DNA of 41,286 nucleotides from Candidatus Gastranaerophilales bacterium (GCA_910587815.1 CAJUNK010000001.1:1-41286); one strand, 5' to 3'; positions 32,411 through 40,836 are shown, counted from the stretch's first letter. Notes: generated by a model not told the origin, from the sequence alone. Program-made: numbers and translations.

Positions 32411-33782
32411 CGGCAAATCTCCTAAAAATTCATCGGAACCTGTTTTTTATGGGGAAAAATATAATATGCCTAAAGATGGGCAGAGTTCTTTGAATTTTAA
32501 CAATGGAGGATATAATCCTCGCGGTGATGGATATTCACCACGCGGCAAAGGAAATTTTTCAGGAAGAAATGAATCAGGTTCTTTTGCTTCGGGAAATAAT
32601 TTTGGCGGTGGAAATGGCGGTTCTGGCGGGGGTTTTGGCGGTGGCCAGAATTCTAGAGCGCAGCAAAATTTTATAATTTCTCCTCCAGATAGAACTTTAA
32701 TTTGGGTAATTGGGGCTCTTGTCATAATTGGAATGATGGCAATATTTTCCGCAGGCTCTCCAAGGGCCGTTGCTGAAGGTGTTAATCCCGTTTTTTTTAC
32801 AGTTAGGCAGTTTGCCTGGCTTATAGGTGGAATTTTCGGTGCGATGTTTTTTACAAATTATGATTATCGTAAATTACGCGCTTATACTTACCAATTGCCA
32901 ATTGTTGTTTTGATTTTACTAGCATTGGTTCAATTTACGCCCTTGGGGCTTACGGTAAACGAAGCTAAAAGGTGGCTTGTGCTTGGGCCTATTCAGTTTC
33001 AGCCCTCTGAACTTGCAAAACCTGCTGTTATATTGATGTTTGCATCATTGTTTAGCCAAAGTTCAAGGCTTTTAGATGATAAAAAGATGCCTGCATACGT
33101 GATTTTCGGGCTAAGTTTGCTTTTAATATACAAACAACCAAACCTTTCTATGATTATGCTTTTGATTTTTACTTTTGCAGCACTTTATTATATGGCTGGC
33201 GGTTCGTTCAAAAAGCTTGCTATGTCTGCATCTGTGGCAGCTCTTTTGATTGTTTTTACAATTAGGGATTACCAAAAACAGAGATTTTTAGTGTGGCTGG
33301 ATCCTAATAAGGACCCCTTAAATGCCGGGTATAATATTATTCAATCCCTTGTGGCATTTGTTGAAGGAGGTTTTTTTGGTGTTGGTTTTGGAAATTCAAA
33401 ACAAAAATTATCCTGGCTGCCTGAAGGGCACACAGATTTTATTTTTGCTGTAATTGCTGAAGAATTTGGATTTTTAGGTTGTTTTTTCATTATAATGTTG
33501 TTTAGCATGTTTTTACACAGAAGTTTTATAATAGCATCTAGAAGTCCTGATATGTTTGGCAAATTGCTTGCTGTTGGTATTGCATTTTCAGTAGGTTTTC
33601 AGGCGTTTATGAATATGGCTGTAGCAAGTTCTTTTATTCCTGCAACAGGTATTCCACTACCATTTATCAGCTATGGTGGCAGCTCGTTGTTTGTGTCATT
33701 GTGTATGTTTGGTGTATTATTAAATATTTCAAAAAAGAGAGTTCAAAGGATTAGACCCTATGCAAAAAAAACAACATACTAA
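32388..33782 (+). CDS. ftsW: SEDS-family septal peptidoglycan glycosyltransferase FtsW with Gly-rich N-terminal extension
   Basis: FtsW polymerises lipid II at the division septum with its partner penicillin-binding protein. Ten-helix membrane topology begins at residue about 103. Conserved SEDS features: the ECL segment GYNIIQSLVAFVEGG, GNSKQKLSWLPEGHTDFIFA with the catalytic-type Asp350, and the C-terminal PLPFISYGGSS. Unusual is the 100-residue cytoplasmic N-terminus: Gly/Asn/Ser/Arg-rich, with GGYNPRGDGYSPRG and GGGNGGSGGGFGGG. The start ATG 32388 has GGGA nearby and overlaps murD by 23 bp; a Met at residue 27 is an alternative. The end overlaps murG by 23 bp. Its position in a mur cluster favours FtsW over RodA. 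Confidence 0.9.
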   Translation: MYYQRPYSGKSPKNSSEPVFYGEKYNMPKDGQSSLNFNNGGYNPRGDGYSPRGKGNFSGRNESGSFASGNNFGGGNGGSGGGFGGGQNSRAQQNFIISPPDRTLIWVIGALVIIGMMAIFSAGSPRAVAEGVNPVFFTVRQFAWLIGGIFGAMFFTNYDYRKLRAYTYQLPIVVLILLALVQFTPLGLTVNEAKRWLVLGPIQFQPSELAKPAVILMFASLFSQSSRLLDDKKMPAYVIFGLSLLLIYKQPNLSMIMLLIFTFAALYYMAGGSFKKLAMSASVAALLIVFTIRDYQKQRFLVWLDPNKDPLNAGYNIIQSLVAFVEGGFFGVGFGNSKQKLSWLPEGHTDFIFAVIAEEFGFLGCFFIIMLFSMFLHRSFIIASRSPDMFGKLLAVGIAFSVGFQAFMNMAVASSFIPATGIPLPFISYGGSSLFVSLCMFGVLLNISKKRVQRIRPYAKKTTY

Positions 33783-34914
33783 AAACACAAATAAGGTATT
33801 TTTTCTGACGGGCGGAGGCACAGGGGGGCATATTTATCCTTGTGTGTCTATTTTAAATGAGCTAAAAAACAGGGGAGAAAATAATATTTTTTATGTTGGA
33901 AATTCTAAAAATTCTGAATATAGTGTGACAGCACCTTTAGGGATTGAATTTTTGGATGTGCCTGTTTTTGGTATGCCAAGGAAAATAAGCCTGAAATTTA
34001 TAAAATGGATGATTTTATTATTTGTTTCGATTTTAAAATGCATTTACTATGCTTTTAAATTCAAGCCTGATGTTGTTTTTGCAACAGGGGGATATGTTAG
34101 TGCACCAATGGTTATTGTGTCTAAAATTTTAAAAATCCCATACGTAATGCATGATAGTGATGCGCATCCAGGTATTGTGACGCGTGCATTTTCAAATGGT
34201 GCAAAATATGTCAATTTGGCATTTTTGGAGGGGAATAAATTTATAAAAGCCAAAAATATTACGAATCATAAAAATCCTGTAAGGAATGAGTTTTTTGCGT
34301 TTTCAAAAGATGAAGCACGCGATATTATGGGAATTAAGGATGAATTTTGTGTGCTTATTATGGGGGGCTCTCAAGGGGCAAAAACTATTAATAATGCTGC
34401 AATTGGGCTTATTGGAAAGTATTTAAATAATAAAAATGTGAAGATAATTTTTCAAACCGGAAAGAAAAATTATGCAGATGTGAAAGAATATATAAAAAAC
34501 AAGCTGGGGCTTGATTTTGATAATGATGGTAATGTTGCAGGATATAATAATTTTATAATCAGGCCATATTTTGAAAAAATGTATCTGCCGATTTTAGCCT
34601 CTGATATTGTAGTATCAAGAGCAGGCTCTTTAAGCATATCCGAGATTTTAGCTGCAAAGAAACCTTCAATTTTGGTGCCATATCCTTATGCAGCCGCTGA
34701 CCATCAGCGAAAAAATGCTAAAGAAGTTGAAAAAACAGGTTCTGCTGTTTACGTTGAAGATAATGATTTAAATTCTGAAATTTTAGGAAAGATATTGGAT
34801 GATTTTATGCAGGACGAAATTGCTTTGCATGCTATGAGCGAAAATGCTGGCAGACAAATTATGGAAAATCCTACGTATAAAATTTTGGATTTAATTTTGG
34901 ATGCTGCCTCTTAG
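33760..34914 (+). CDS. murG: Lipid II-forming N-acetylglucosaminyltransferase
   Basis: MurG adds GlcNAc to lipid I at the cytoplasmic face of the membrane, making lipid II. Family signatures: FLTGGGTGGHIYPCVSIL (residues about 15-32), FATGGYVSAPMV, the MGGSQGAKTIN nucleotide region, and SRAGSLSISEILAAKKPSILVPYP (in part) near the donor site. 384 residues is of normal length. It starts within the last codons of ftsW (23-bp overlap). murC and murB, which often follow, are absent; folC comes next. Confidence 0.94.
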   Translation: MQKKQHTKNTNKVFFLTGGGTGGHIYPCVSILNELKNRGENNIFYVGNSKNSEYSVTAPLGIEFLDVPVFGMPRKISLKFIKWMILLFVSILKCIYYAFKFKPDVVFATGGYVSAPMVIVSKILKIPYVMHDSDAHPGIVTRAFSNGAKYVNLAFLEGNKFIKAKNITNHKNPVRNEFFAFSKDEARDIMGIKDEFCVLIMGGSQGAKTINNAAIGLIGKYLNNKNVKIIFQTGKKNYADVKEYIKNKLGLDFDNDGNVAGYNNFIIRPYFEKMYLPILASDIVVSRAGSLSISEILAAKKPSILVPYPYAAADHQRKNAKEVEKTGSAVYVEDNDLNSEILGKILDDFMQDEIALHAMSENAGRQIMENPTYKILDLILDAAS

Positions 34915-34950
34915 GGGTGGTATTGTAAGTTTAAAAGAGGAATTAGCACC

Positions 34951-36288
34951 ATGAAACAAGCCGAAAAAATCTTAACTGCATCTGGCAAATTCAGAATAGA
35001 GCTTGGTCTGGGGCGTATTTTGAAAATTTTAGATTTGCTTCATAATCCTCAACATAATTTAAAATTTATTCACGTTGCAGGAACAAACGGTAAAGGTTCT
35101 ACCTGTGCTATTTTAGAAGAAATTTTTATAAAAGCAGGGTTTAAAACTGGTAAATTTACCAGCCCGCATCTTTTTTCTTATAATGAAAGAATTGTTGTAA
35201 ACAAGCTTCCTATTAGCGATACCTGCCTGAATGAAATTGTGGACAAAATAAATAAGCTTGATTTAAAATACAATATTGGTTTAACTGAATTTGAAATTTT
35301 AACGACAGCAGGGTTTTTGTATTTTGCTGAAAAATCTTGCGATATTGTGATTTTAGAAGTTGGTCTTGGTGGAAGATTAGACTCTACAAACATTATAGAA
35401 AACCCATTAGTCTCTATTATAACATCCATCAGCCTTGAACACACAGAAAGGCTGGGAGATACTATTGAAAAAATTGCAAAAGAAAAAGCTGGAATAATTA
35501 AAAAAGGCTGTCCCGTTGTGCTTTTAGCGGAAAATAAAGCTTATGCAGCCTTGAAAAGCGAGGCTTTGCGCTTGGGTGGAATTTTGTATGAGACTAAAAG
35601 GATTGATAATACGCCATTTGGCGCAGTTATAAATATTGGTGAAGCTGGGTGCAAAATGGTGGAATTTGGTTTAAAGGGACGTCATCAGGGAGAAAATTTA
35701 GCACTTGCACTAAAGGCTGTTGAGATTATAAATTCTAAAGGTGTTATAGGTAAAAATATTGACACCGAGACGGTTTTAGCTGCCCTGAAAGATGTGAGAT
35801 GGAAGTTTCGTATTGAAGAGAGAAAATTTTTTCCTAAAGATGGCAGTGCTGTGCGGCCAATTTTAATCGATGCTTGTCATAATCCTGATGGAGCAAGGGT
35901 TTTAAGGGAATATTTAAATGAAGCTCATACGGGCAAAAAAATAAAATTTGTATTTGGGTGTCTTAAAAATAAGGATTATAAAAGAGTATTAGAGGAATTA
36001 TTTGTTGGCACTGATATAGAATCTTTACAATATAAGAAAAATTTTGAGTGGCAAATTTGTTTTAATGAATTTAACTATCCAAATGCACTTAAATATGAAG
36101 AATTTTACAAAGTATTTTTAGAAGTTTTTGAGCCAATTTTTGGAAAAGATACTGCAAATTTGGTTTGTAAAATAGAAAATCCTCTAAAAGAGGTTTTTGC
36201 TAAAAAAAACATAGACTGGGATTTGACCGTTTTTGCAGGATCGATTTATATGTTGGGTGAAATTTTTAAAGAATTTGATTGTCTATAG
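34951..36288 (+). CDS. folC: Folylpolyglutamate synthase / dihydrofolate synthase
   Basis: FolC adds glutamate to folates, and often also makes dihydrofolate from dihydropteroate. It shares the Mur-ligase fold: ATP site VAGTNGKGSTC (residues 42-52), SPHLFSYNERI, the LEVGLGGRLDSTN motif, SLEHTERLGDTIEKIAKEKA (partial family signature) and IDACHNPDGARVL. 445 residues is normal. A good GAGGAA ribosome site lies upstream in the 36-bp gap after murG, so it is probably part of the murein transcript though functionally separate. Confidence 0.93.
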   Translation: MKQAEKILTASGKFRIELGLGRILKILDLLHNPQHNLKFIHVAGTNGKGSTCAILEEIFIKAGFKTGKFTSPHLFSYNERIVVNKLPISDTCLNEIVDKINKLDLKYNIGLTEFEILTTAGFLYFAEKSCDIVILEVGLGGRLDSTNIIENPLVSIITSISLEHTERLGDTIEKIAKEKAGIIKKGCPVVLLAENKAYAALKSEALRLGGILYETKRIDNTPFGAVINIGEAGCKMVEFGLKGRHQGENLALALKAVEIINSKGVIGKNIDTETVLAALKDVRWKFRIEERKFFPKDGSAVRPILIDACHNPDGARVLREYLNEAHTGKKIKFVFGCLKNKDYKRVLEELFVGTDIESLQYKKNFEWQICFNEFNYPNALKYEEFYKVFLEVFEPIFGKDTANLVCKIENPLKEVFAKKNIDWDLTVFAGSIYMLGEIFKEFDCL

Positions 36289-36297
36289 AAATATCCT

Positions 36298-36456
36298 TTA
36301 TTTTTTTAAGGATTTTAAAATTTTTAGAGCCTCGCTTTTTGGATGGATTGAATCTATTGTTTTTTCAAACTTTAAAAGCAGTCCTTTGAAGCATTTGCAC
36401 TCGATTTGTAAATCTTCTATTAAATTTTTAAATTCTTCAACTTCTTGTTTAGTCAT
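36298..36456 (-). CDS. Small 52-residue coiled-coil-like protein
   Basis: A 52-residue reading frame begins MTKQEVEEFKNLIEDLQIEC and ends in a Lys-rich tail KILKSLKK. A well placed ribosome site (AAAGGAAG) lies seven bases before the ATG. The sequence is helical, charged and contains two Cys (20 and 22). I recognise no family. It is divergent from the XRE regulator gene, with the AT-rich palindromes in the 89-bp gap serving both promoters. It may be a partner or target of the regulator. Its stop lies 9 bp past the folC stop on the opposite strand. Confidence 0.6.
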   Translation of the reverse strand: MTKQEVEEFKNLIEDLQIECKCFKGLLLKFEKTIDSIHPKSEALKILKSLKK

Positions 36457-36476
36457 GCTTTGCTTCCTTTATTAAT

Positions 36477-36507
36477 AAGTAATATATATAGTAATAATAT
36501 ATTACTT
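36477..36507. promoter_or_regulatory. Operator-like inverted repeat upstream of the XRE regulator
   Basis: AAGTAATATAT (36477-36487) and ATATATTACTT (36497-36507) are exact inverted copies with 9 bases between. Each arm contains a TAATATAT(TA) core that is found again at 36525-36534. The location between two divergent genes suggests binding by the adjacent regulator. Confidence 0.55.
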
Positions 36508-36521
36508 AAAATTAAAATCGT

Positions 36522-36537
36522 CAATAATATATTATTG
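36522..36537. promoter_or_regulatory. Perfect 16-bp palindrome overlapping the XRE gene promoter
   Basis: CAATAATATATTATTG is a complete dyad with a TAATATATTA core. It ends eight bases before the XRE regulator ATG and overlaps a TATTAT hexamer that could be the -10 box, a layout expected for autorepression. Confidence 0.6.
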
Positions 36538-36545
36538 ATATTGCT

Positions 36546-36767
36546 ATGGATGAGACTGAACTTTTTAAATTTTTTGGAGCAAGAGTTAAATATTATAGGA
36601 AACATAAAGGCTGGAACCAATTAGAAATGGCTTTGGAGCTTGGGATGCATCCTAATGAATTAAGCAATATTGAATGCGGGCGTAGAAACCCTACGCTAAA
36701 GACTGTATTTAAAATTGCCTGTGTGCTAAATGTTGATATAAAAGATTTATTTGAGTTTAGGGAGTAA
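36546..36767 (+). CDS. XRE-family helix-turn-helix transcription regulator
   Basis: The 73-residue protein is a single HTH_3/Cro-CI domain: ARVKYYRKHKGWNQLEMALELGMHPNELSNIECGRRNPTLKTVFKIACVL. The recognition helix is in the MHPNELSNIE region. No second domain is present, so it likely binds as a dimer to palindromic DNA. The start ATG has no Shine-Dalgarno and follows directly after the palindrome. Neighbours are the divergent 52-residue gene and, 338 bp downstream, the GH35 gene; whether it controls either is inference. Confidence 0.88.
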   Translation: MDETELFKFFGARVKYYRKHKGWNQLEMALELGMHPNELSNIECGRRNPTLKTVFKIACVLNVDIKDLFEFRE

Positions 36768-37070
36768 GTCGCAAATTAGGCACTTATCAAAATTATTTAC
36801 TTACCAATATTATTTTTTGATTTTAAATATCTATGTTTTTAAAGAAAGCACAATATAGCTTGCTGTTTTCTTTATATTATTTACTGTAAATAGTTTTGCA
36901 ATTGATAAGGTAAAATAAAATGCGATTTGTAAACAAACCGCATAAGTCAAGAAAGGAATGGTTAGACTATTAACAGTACACATTATTGCATAAATATTAT
37001 TACTATGCAAACATCTTAATAAATTTTTACGTTTCTACATATATGTGCATAGTATGCGTTTTGTTGCATA
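36768..37070. other. Gene-free region upstream of the GH35 gene
   Basis: No coding frame is visible. It holds a hairpin at 36920-36942 (ATGCG / CGCAT outer, TTTGT / ACAAA inner) whose better pairing is on the minus strand, and repeated TGCATAGT motifs at its right end (see separate entry). The left part is plain AT-rich sequence. Confidence 0.6.
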
Positions 37071-37081
37071 GTGAAAAACGT
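37002..37081 (+). promoter_or_regulatory. Repeated TGCATAGT motifs ahead of the GH35 gene
   Basis: TGCATAGT occurs at 37046-37053 and 37065-37072 and in inverted form (ACTATGCA) at 37002-37009. An ACATATATGT palindrome (37037-37046) lies between them, and ACGTTT/AAACGT (37029-37034, 37076-37081) flank the group. This arrangement suggests regulator binding sites controlling the beta-galactosidase gene. Confidence 0.4.
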
Positions 37082-37105
37082 TCAAAAATGGGTTAAAATA
37101 ATATT
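37071..37105 (+). promoter_or_regulatory. Putative GH35 promoter, leaderless
   Basis: GTGAAA (37071-37076) and TAAAAT (37094-37099) are 17 bp apart. The ATG at 37106 lies six bases after the -10 hexamer. The nearest GGG is about 12 bases upstream of the ATG, too far for a good ribosome site, so a leaderless mRNA is likely. Confidence 0.4.
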
Positions 37106-39577
37106 ATGGATTGTGTTTTTGATAAAAATTCTCTAATTATTAATGGCAGGCGAGTATTTATAAAAAGCGGTGCAATGCACTATTTTCGCACATTTGGTTC
37201 AAAAGAATGGAAAGACAGACTTTCCAAATTAAAGGCTGGCGGATATAATACTGTAGACCTTTATTTTTGCTGGAGTTTTCATGCGCCAAGGGCTGATGGG
37301 TTTGATTTTTTAGATTATAAAAATATCCGTGAATTACTTGATATTGCAAAGAATTTAAATCTTTTTGTTATAGCGCGTCCTGGCCCTTATATTAATGGTG
37401 AAATATCAGCAGGCGGCATTCCTTATTGGCTTTTAAAAGATAAAGATGCCATTATTAGAAACAGAAAAGAAGGCGATTATATATATTCAAAAAATTATAT
37501 GAAAGCGCTAAAAACCTGGTATGGTGCACTTTTGCCAATAATTAAAGATTTTGATAATGTAATTTTGATTCAGGTTGAAAATGAATATTCTACAAACGGC
37601 GGTGAAACTGAATACATTGAAGAATTGGTGCAAATGGTTCGCAGTGCAGGAATTAAGGCACCAATTTTCCATAATGATGCTTATATAGCTGGCATGTATT
37701 ATGATGTTGTAGATATGTATGCCTGCGATATTTATCCATACATTAATCCTTCAAAATCCTGGAAGGATAATCTTTTTGCCTTTGATACTCTTGATAATTT
37801 AGAAGATATTGTACGTGATTTTAATCAAAAATCCCCAGTTTTTATAGCAGAGATGCAGGCAGGCTGGTATGATAAATGGCTTGGTGCAGGATATGAGAAT
37901 ATCAGAAATGATCTTGGTTTTAACCATATTAATATTATGACAAAAACCGCAATTGCAAATGGGGCCACTATTTTTAATCATTATATGGCAATTGGCGGTA
38001 CAAATATTCTTGATATGGCAGCAGATGAAGTGTATACAAGTTATGATTTTGCGGCGCCCATTAGCGAGTTTGGCGAAATTCGAGACAATTTTAGAAAAGC
38101 GAAGGAAATCAACTATTTTCTTGATGCATTTGATTTAACAGAAACTGAAAATTTGCCGCGAGAGCTTGATTTACCCCAAAATTGTTGGGCAAAATACAGG
38201 CGGGATAATATTAATTCTTGTACTTGGCGTTTTTTAAGGAATTTAAATCACTGTGAAACAAATATAGATGGTGTTTGGGCAGATGCTTATGATATGAAAA
38301 TTCTGCCTGAAAATTTAAAATTAAATGCTGTAACAATTTTATCATCAGGATTAGAGATTTTTGCACGTTTGAAAAGTAATGATGGTGCAAATGAGACTGT
38401 ATTTTTTATTTCTGATTTTAAAAATGGCATAAAAATCAAGGATTCTGACGGTAAAGTAGACTTTATTTCCGGAGATGTTGAAGATTTTTACGAAATTAAT
38501 TTTGAAACATCTGCATGTGCATGTAAAAAGTGTACAAAATTTATCTTTATTTCAAGAAAAATTTCCTACAATGCTTGGAAAATAAATTCAGATGATAAAC
38601 AAGAAATGGTTTTCGGGGCAAGTTTTGTTTATCCTGATAATAGAATTGCCGTTGATAAAGAAGTTGAAATCAAGACATATTCTATTAAAGATGGATATCA
38701 AACAAAATGTTATACCCCAAAATTAACCAAGAAAAAAATTAATTTAACAAATTTTGATGTTTCATTTTGTGCACCTGAAATTGAAACAGGGTATAATTAT
38801 TCAGGCTGGAAAAGTGTGAAACATAATGATGATTTTTCGCTTGCGGATTCATTTAATTCAGATGTATATTCTGAATTTGTATGGTATAGGGGGCAAATTT
38901 CATCCAAGGCGTCTGAAATTTCAATTTCTGCCAGGCATATTTTTGCAATTTATATAAATGGAAGAGAACTTTTAAATAGAAATAGTTATAAATATGATAA
39001 TTTATGTCAGGTGGATGAGCATTTGTCTGTTTTAATTCGCCCTGAACTTTTGAGTGGCCAAACGAATGAAATCACGGTATTGGTGCAAAATTTAGGCTTT
39101 GATAAAGGCTTTACAAATGATATAAATTCACCACGCGGGCTTATTTATTTTAAAACTGATACAAATGAAAAAATTGATTGGAAAATTAGAGGCCGGATTT
39201 CTTTAGATAAACGCCCCGTAGACTACAATCAGGCACCATATTTAGCGCTTTTAGAGAAAAAGTTTTCAATTCCTGATGAATATTTGGATGAAAATGTCTT
39301 TGCGCCATTTGTTTTAGATATGAATAAAACGCCATTTCGTCGTGCAACGATATTTTTGAATGATGTAAAAATTGGAAGATTTATAAGAAATAATTCGCCG
39401 CAGGAAAAATTTTATTTGCCGCCACATTTTTTAAAGAAAGCAGCAGAGGGCGAAAATACATTAAAAATTGTAGTTTGGGAAAAAAGCCACAGAATAAAAT
39501 CAGTTTTTGATTATAAAAATTATTTAGAAAGTGTAATTTTAAAGGTTGAAACTTATAAAGTATGGAGTATCTTTTAA
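37106..39577 (+). CDS. Glycoside hydrolase family 35 beta-galactosidase
   Basis: The 823-residue protein has the GH35 TIM barrel at its N-terminus: FIKSGAMHYFRTF, GGYNTVDLYFCWSFHAP, VIARPGPYINGE, the acid/base Glu160 in LIQVENEY and the nucleophile Glu249 in FIAEMQAGWYDKW. Beta-rich accessory domains follow (from about residue 390), including a jelly-roll-like region ending in PFVLDMNKTPFRRATIFLNDVKIGRF (part). There is no signal peptide, so it probably acts in the cytoplasm on imported galactosides. It is preceded by regulatory repeats and followed by a 122-residue gene after 66 bp, probably in one operon. Substrate may be lactose, host or plant galactosides. Confidence 0.92.
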   Translation: MDCVFDKNSLIINGRRVFIKSGAMHYFRTFGSKEWKDRLSKLKAGGYNTVDLYFCWSFHAPRADGFDFLDYKNIRELLDIAKNLNLFVIARPGPYINGEISAGGIPYWLLKDKDAIIRNRKEGDYIYSKNYMKALKTWYGALLPIIKDFDNVILIQVENEYSTNGGETEYIEELVQMVRSAGIKAPIFHNDAYIAGMYYDVVDMYACDIYPYINPSKSWKDNLFAFDTLDNLEDIVRDFNQKSPVFIAEMQAGWYDKWLGAGYENIRNDLGFNHINIMTKTAIANGATIFNHYMAIGGTNILDMAADEVYTSYDFAAPISEFGEIRDNFRKAKEINYFLDAFDLTETENLPRELDLPQNCWAKYRRDNINSCTWRFLRNLNHCETNIDGVWADAYDMKILPENLKLNAVTILSSGLEIFARLKSNDGANETVFFISDFKNGIKIKDSDGKVDFISGDVEDFYEINFETSACACKKCTKFIFISRKISYNAWKINSDDKQEMVFGASFVYPDNRIAVDKEVEIKTYSIKDGYQTKCYTPKLTKKKINLTNFDVSFCAPEIETGYNYSGWKSVKHNDDFSLADSFNSDVYSEFVWYRGQISSKASEISISARHIFAIYINGRELLNRNSYKYDNLCQVDEHLSVLIRPELLSGQTNEITVLVQNLGFDKGFTNDINSPRGLIYFKTDTNEKIDWKIRGRISLDKRPVDYNQAPYLALLEKKFSIPDEYLDENVFAPFVLDMNKTPFRRATIFLNDVKIGRFIRNNSPQEKFYLPPHFLKKAAEGENTLKIVVWEKSHRIKSVFDYKNYLESVILKVETYKVWSIF

Positions 39578-39643
39578 TTAAAGTTTTGTGCTCATTTTGC
39601 CGATATATCTGTTAACAGATGACTTTAATAAAGGAGAAAAATT

Positions 39644-40012
39644 ATGGCGGTTTTACCTGATTTTTTAATTAAAAGAGTGTATAAAAAAGGTTCTTTAAGG
39701 CAAAAAGAGGGTGTTATAGAATTTGACCTGAAAAATGTTCTTGGTCCTGGAATAATTTCAGGTTTAGAATGTATTCAAATTAATGAACATATTTTTTCAA
39801 AAGATGTGATAACTTTTATTACCGGCGGAATGGAACTTTTGGCTACAAAAGTTGATGAAATGAATCCTATTCATTTTAGATTAAATCAAGAAGGAACGAT
39901 GCGCCTTTTAGAGGATGTAAAATGTCTGAAAACAGGTTTGAATAAGATTATTTTAGAAATCATGAATCCTGAAGCAGGTAGGTTAAAAATTACTTTGACA
40001 GACAATCTTTAA
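39644..40012 (+). CDS. Small beta-rich protein of unknown function next to GH35
   Basis: The 122-residue protein begins MAVLPDFLIKRVYKKGSL and has alternating strand patterns throughout (GVIEFDLKNVLGPGIISGLE, KIILEIMNPEAGRLKITLTD). It loosely recalls a widespread small family starting PDF(L/I)xK(K/R)xYxKGSL whose function I do not know. A very strong ribosome site (AAAGGAG) precedes the ATG. It has no signal peptide or membrane segment. It is 66 bp after the GH35 gene and likely co-transcribed. The next gene (minus strand) ends only 13 bp further on. Confidence 0.7.
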   Translation: MAVLPDFLIKRVYKKGSLRQKEGVIEFDLKNVLGPGIISGLECIQINEHIFSKDVITFITGGMELLATKVDEMNPIHFRLNQEGTMRLLEDVKCLKTGLNKIILEIMNPEAGRLKITLTDNL

Positions 40013-40025
40013 TACAAAGTTATAA

Positions 40026-40691
40026 TTATCCTTGTGTTGTACTAAGTTTTGATGTAATTGTTTTGCCTGTTTTAGAATGATTTTGGATATCATTATGAAG
40101 CCCTAAGGCTGGATCTATAATTTTTTCCATCAAAATTTTATCAGTAAATTTATCTGTTGTTTTAGATAAACCAAAAAGTGTTCCAAGCCCTGCTGTAACA
40201 AGAGCTATATCTCTTTTGCGGTTGAGGATTTTTGCGCCATTTGCATCAAACTGTTGTTTTAGGGATGGTATAAATTTATCAAATCCTTTTCCTGCGGCTT
40301 TTTGTGTTGTGCCAATAATTGCAATAGGGAATAAAATACTTGTTATGGTTTGAAAAATTGCTTCGCGTGCTGCTTTTTTAGCAGCAATTTTAGTGCCATC
40401 GGTCTTTTTTGCCTGCATAAAGGTGTTTCCAACATCAGCGCCTATGTAAATTCCTGCTGGAATATACGAAAATGCAGGCAGATTTTTGACCAAAGCATTT
40501 TTTGAATTTGCACAAACAACGCGTGTTGCAGCTCCGATATCATCAAAATATCCGGCATATCTTAAAGGGGCTTTGTGCAAGATGTTGTTTTCAGAATTTT
40601 CCTTTGCAGCATTATTACAAAGCTTTGTTTTGGCTTCTTTTGGGGTGTAATTTTGCTTGAAATTCAAGGAATTTAAAGATACGCTGTTCAA
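40026..40691 (-). CDS. Unknown membrane protein with LNFKQ tag
   Basis: The 221-residue protein begins MNSVSLNSLNFKQNYTPKEA, resembling the short N-terminal segments of the 7794 and 24998 products. Three moderately hydrophobic segments (about 69-92, 111-131, 161-178) suggest membrane insertion, alternating with Lys-rich loops such as AAKKAARE. I recognise no family. The start codon is TTG with GGAT about seven bases upstream. It is monocistronic and converges on the 39644-40012 gene with a 13-bp gap. Confidence 0.65.
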   Translation of the reverse strand: MNSVSLNSLNFKQNYTPKEAKTKLCNNAAKENSENNILHKAPLRYAGYFDDIGAATRVVCANSKNALVKNLPAFSYIPAGIYIGADVGNTFMQAKKTDGTKIAAKKAAREAIFQTITSILFPIAIIGTTQKAAGKGFDKFIPSLKQQFDANGAKILNRKRDIALVTAGLGTLFGLSKTTDKFTDKILMEKIIDPALGLHNDIQNHSKTGKTITSKLSTTQG

Positions 40692-40836
40692 GTTTTATCC
40701 GTTCTTGATTATCTTGTGACAAAAACAAAAAAACTATCAATAAGTTTTATTGCCAAAAATTTACAAAATGTTTACGAACTTTTACACTTGCTTACATTCT
40801 ATTTACTTTTTATTCATTTTTCATCATGATAAGAAT

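Noticed and set aside
32447..32725. Pro-rich minus-strand frame opposite the ftsW N-terminus
   Set aside because: It mirrors the Gly-rich codons of ftsW and has no start signal of its own.
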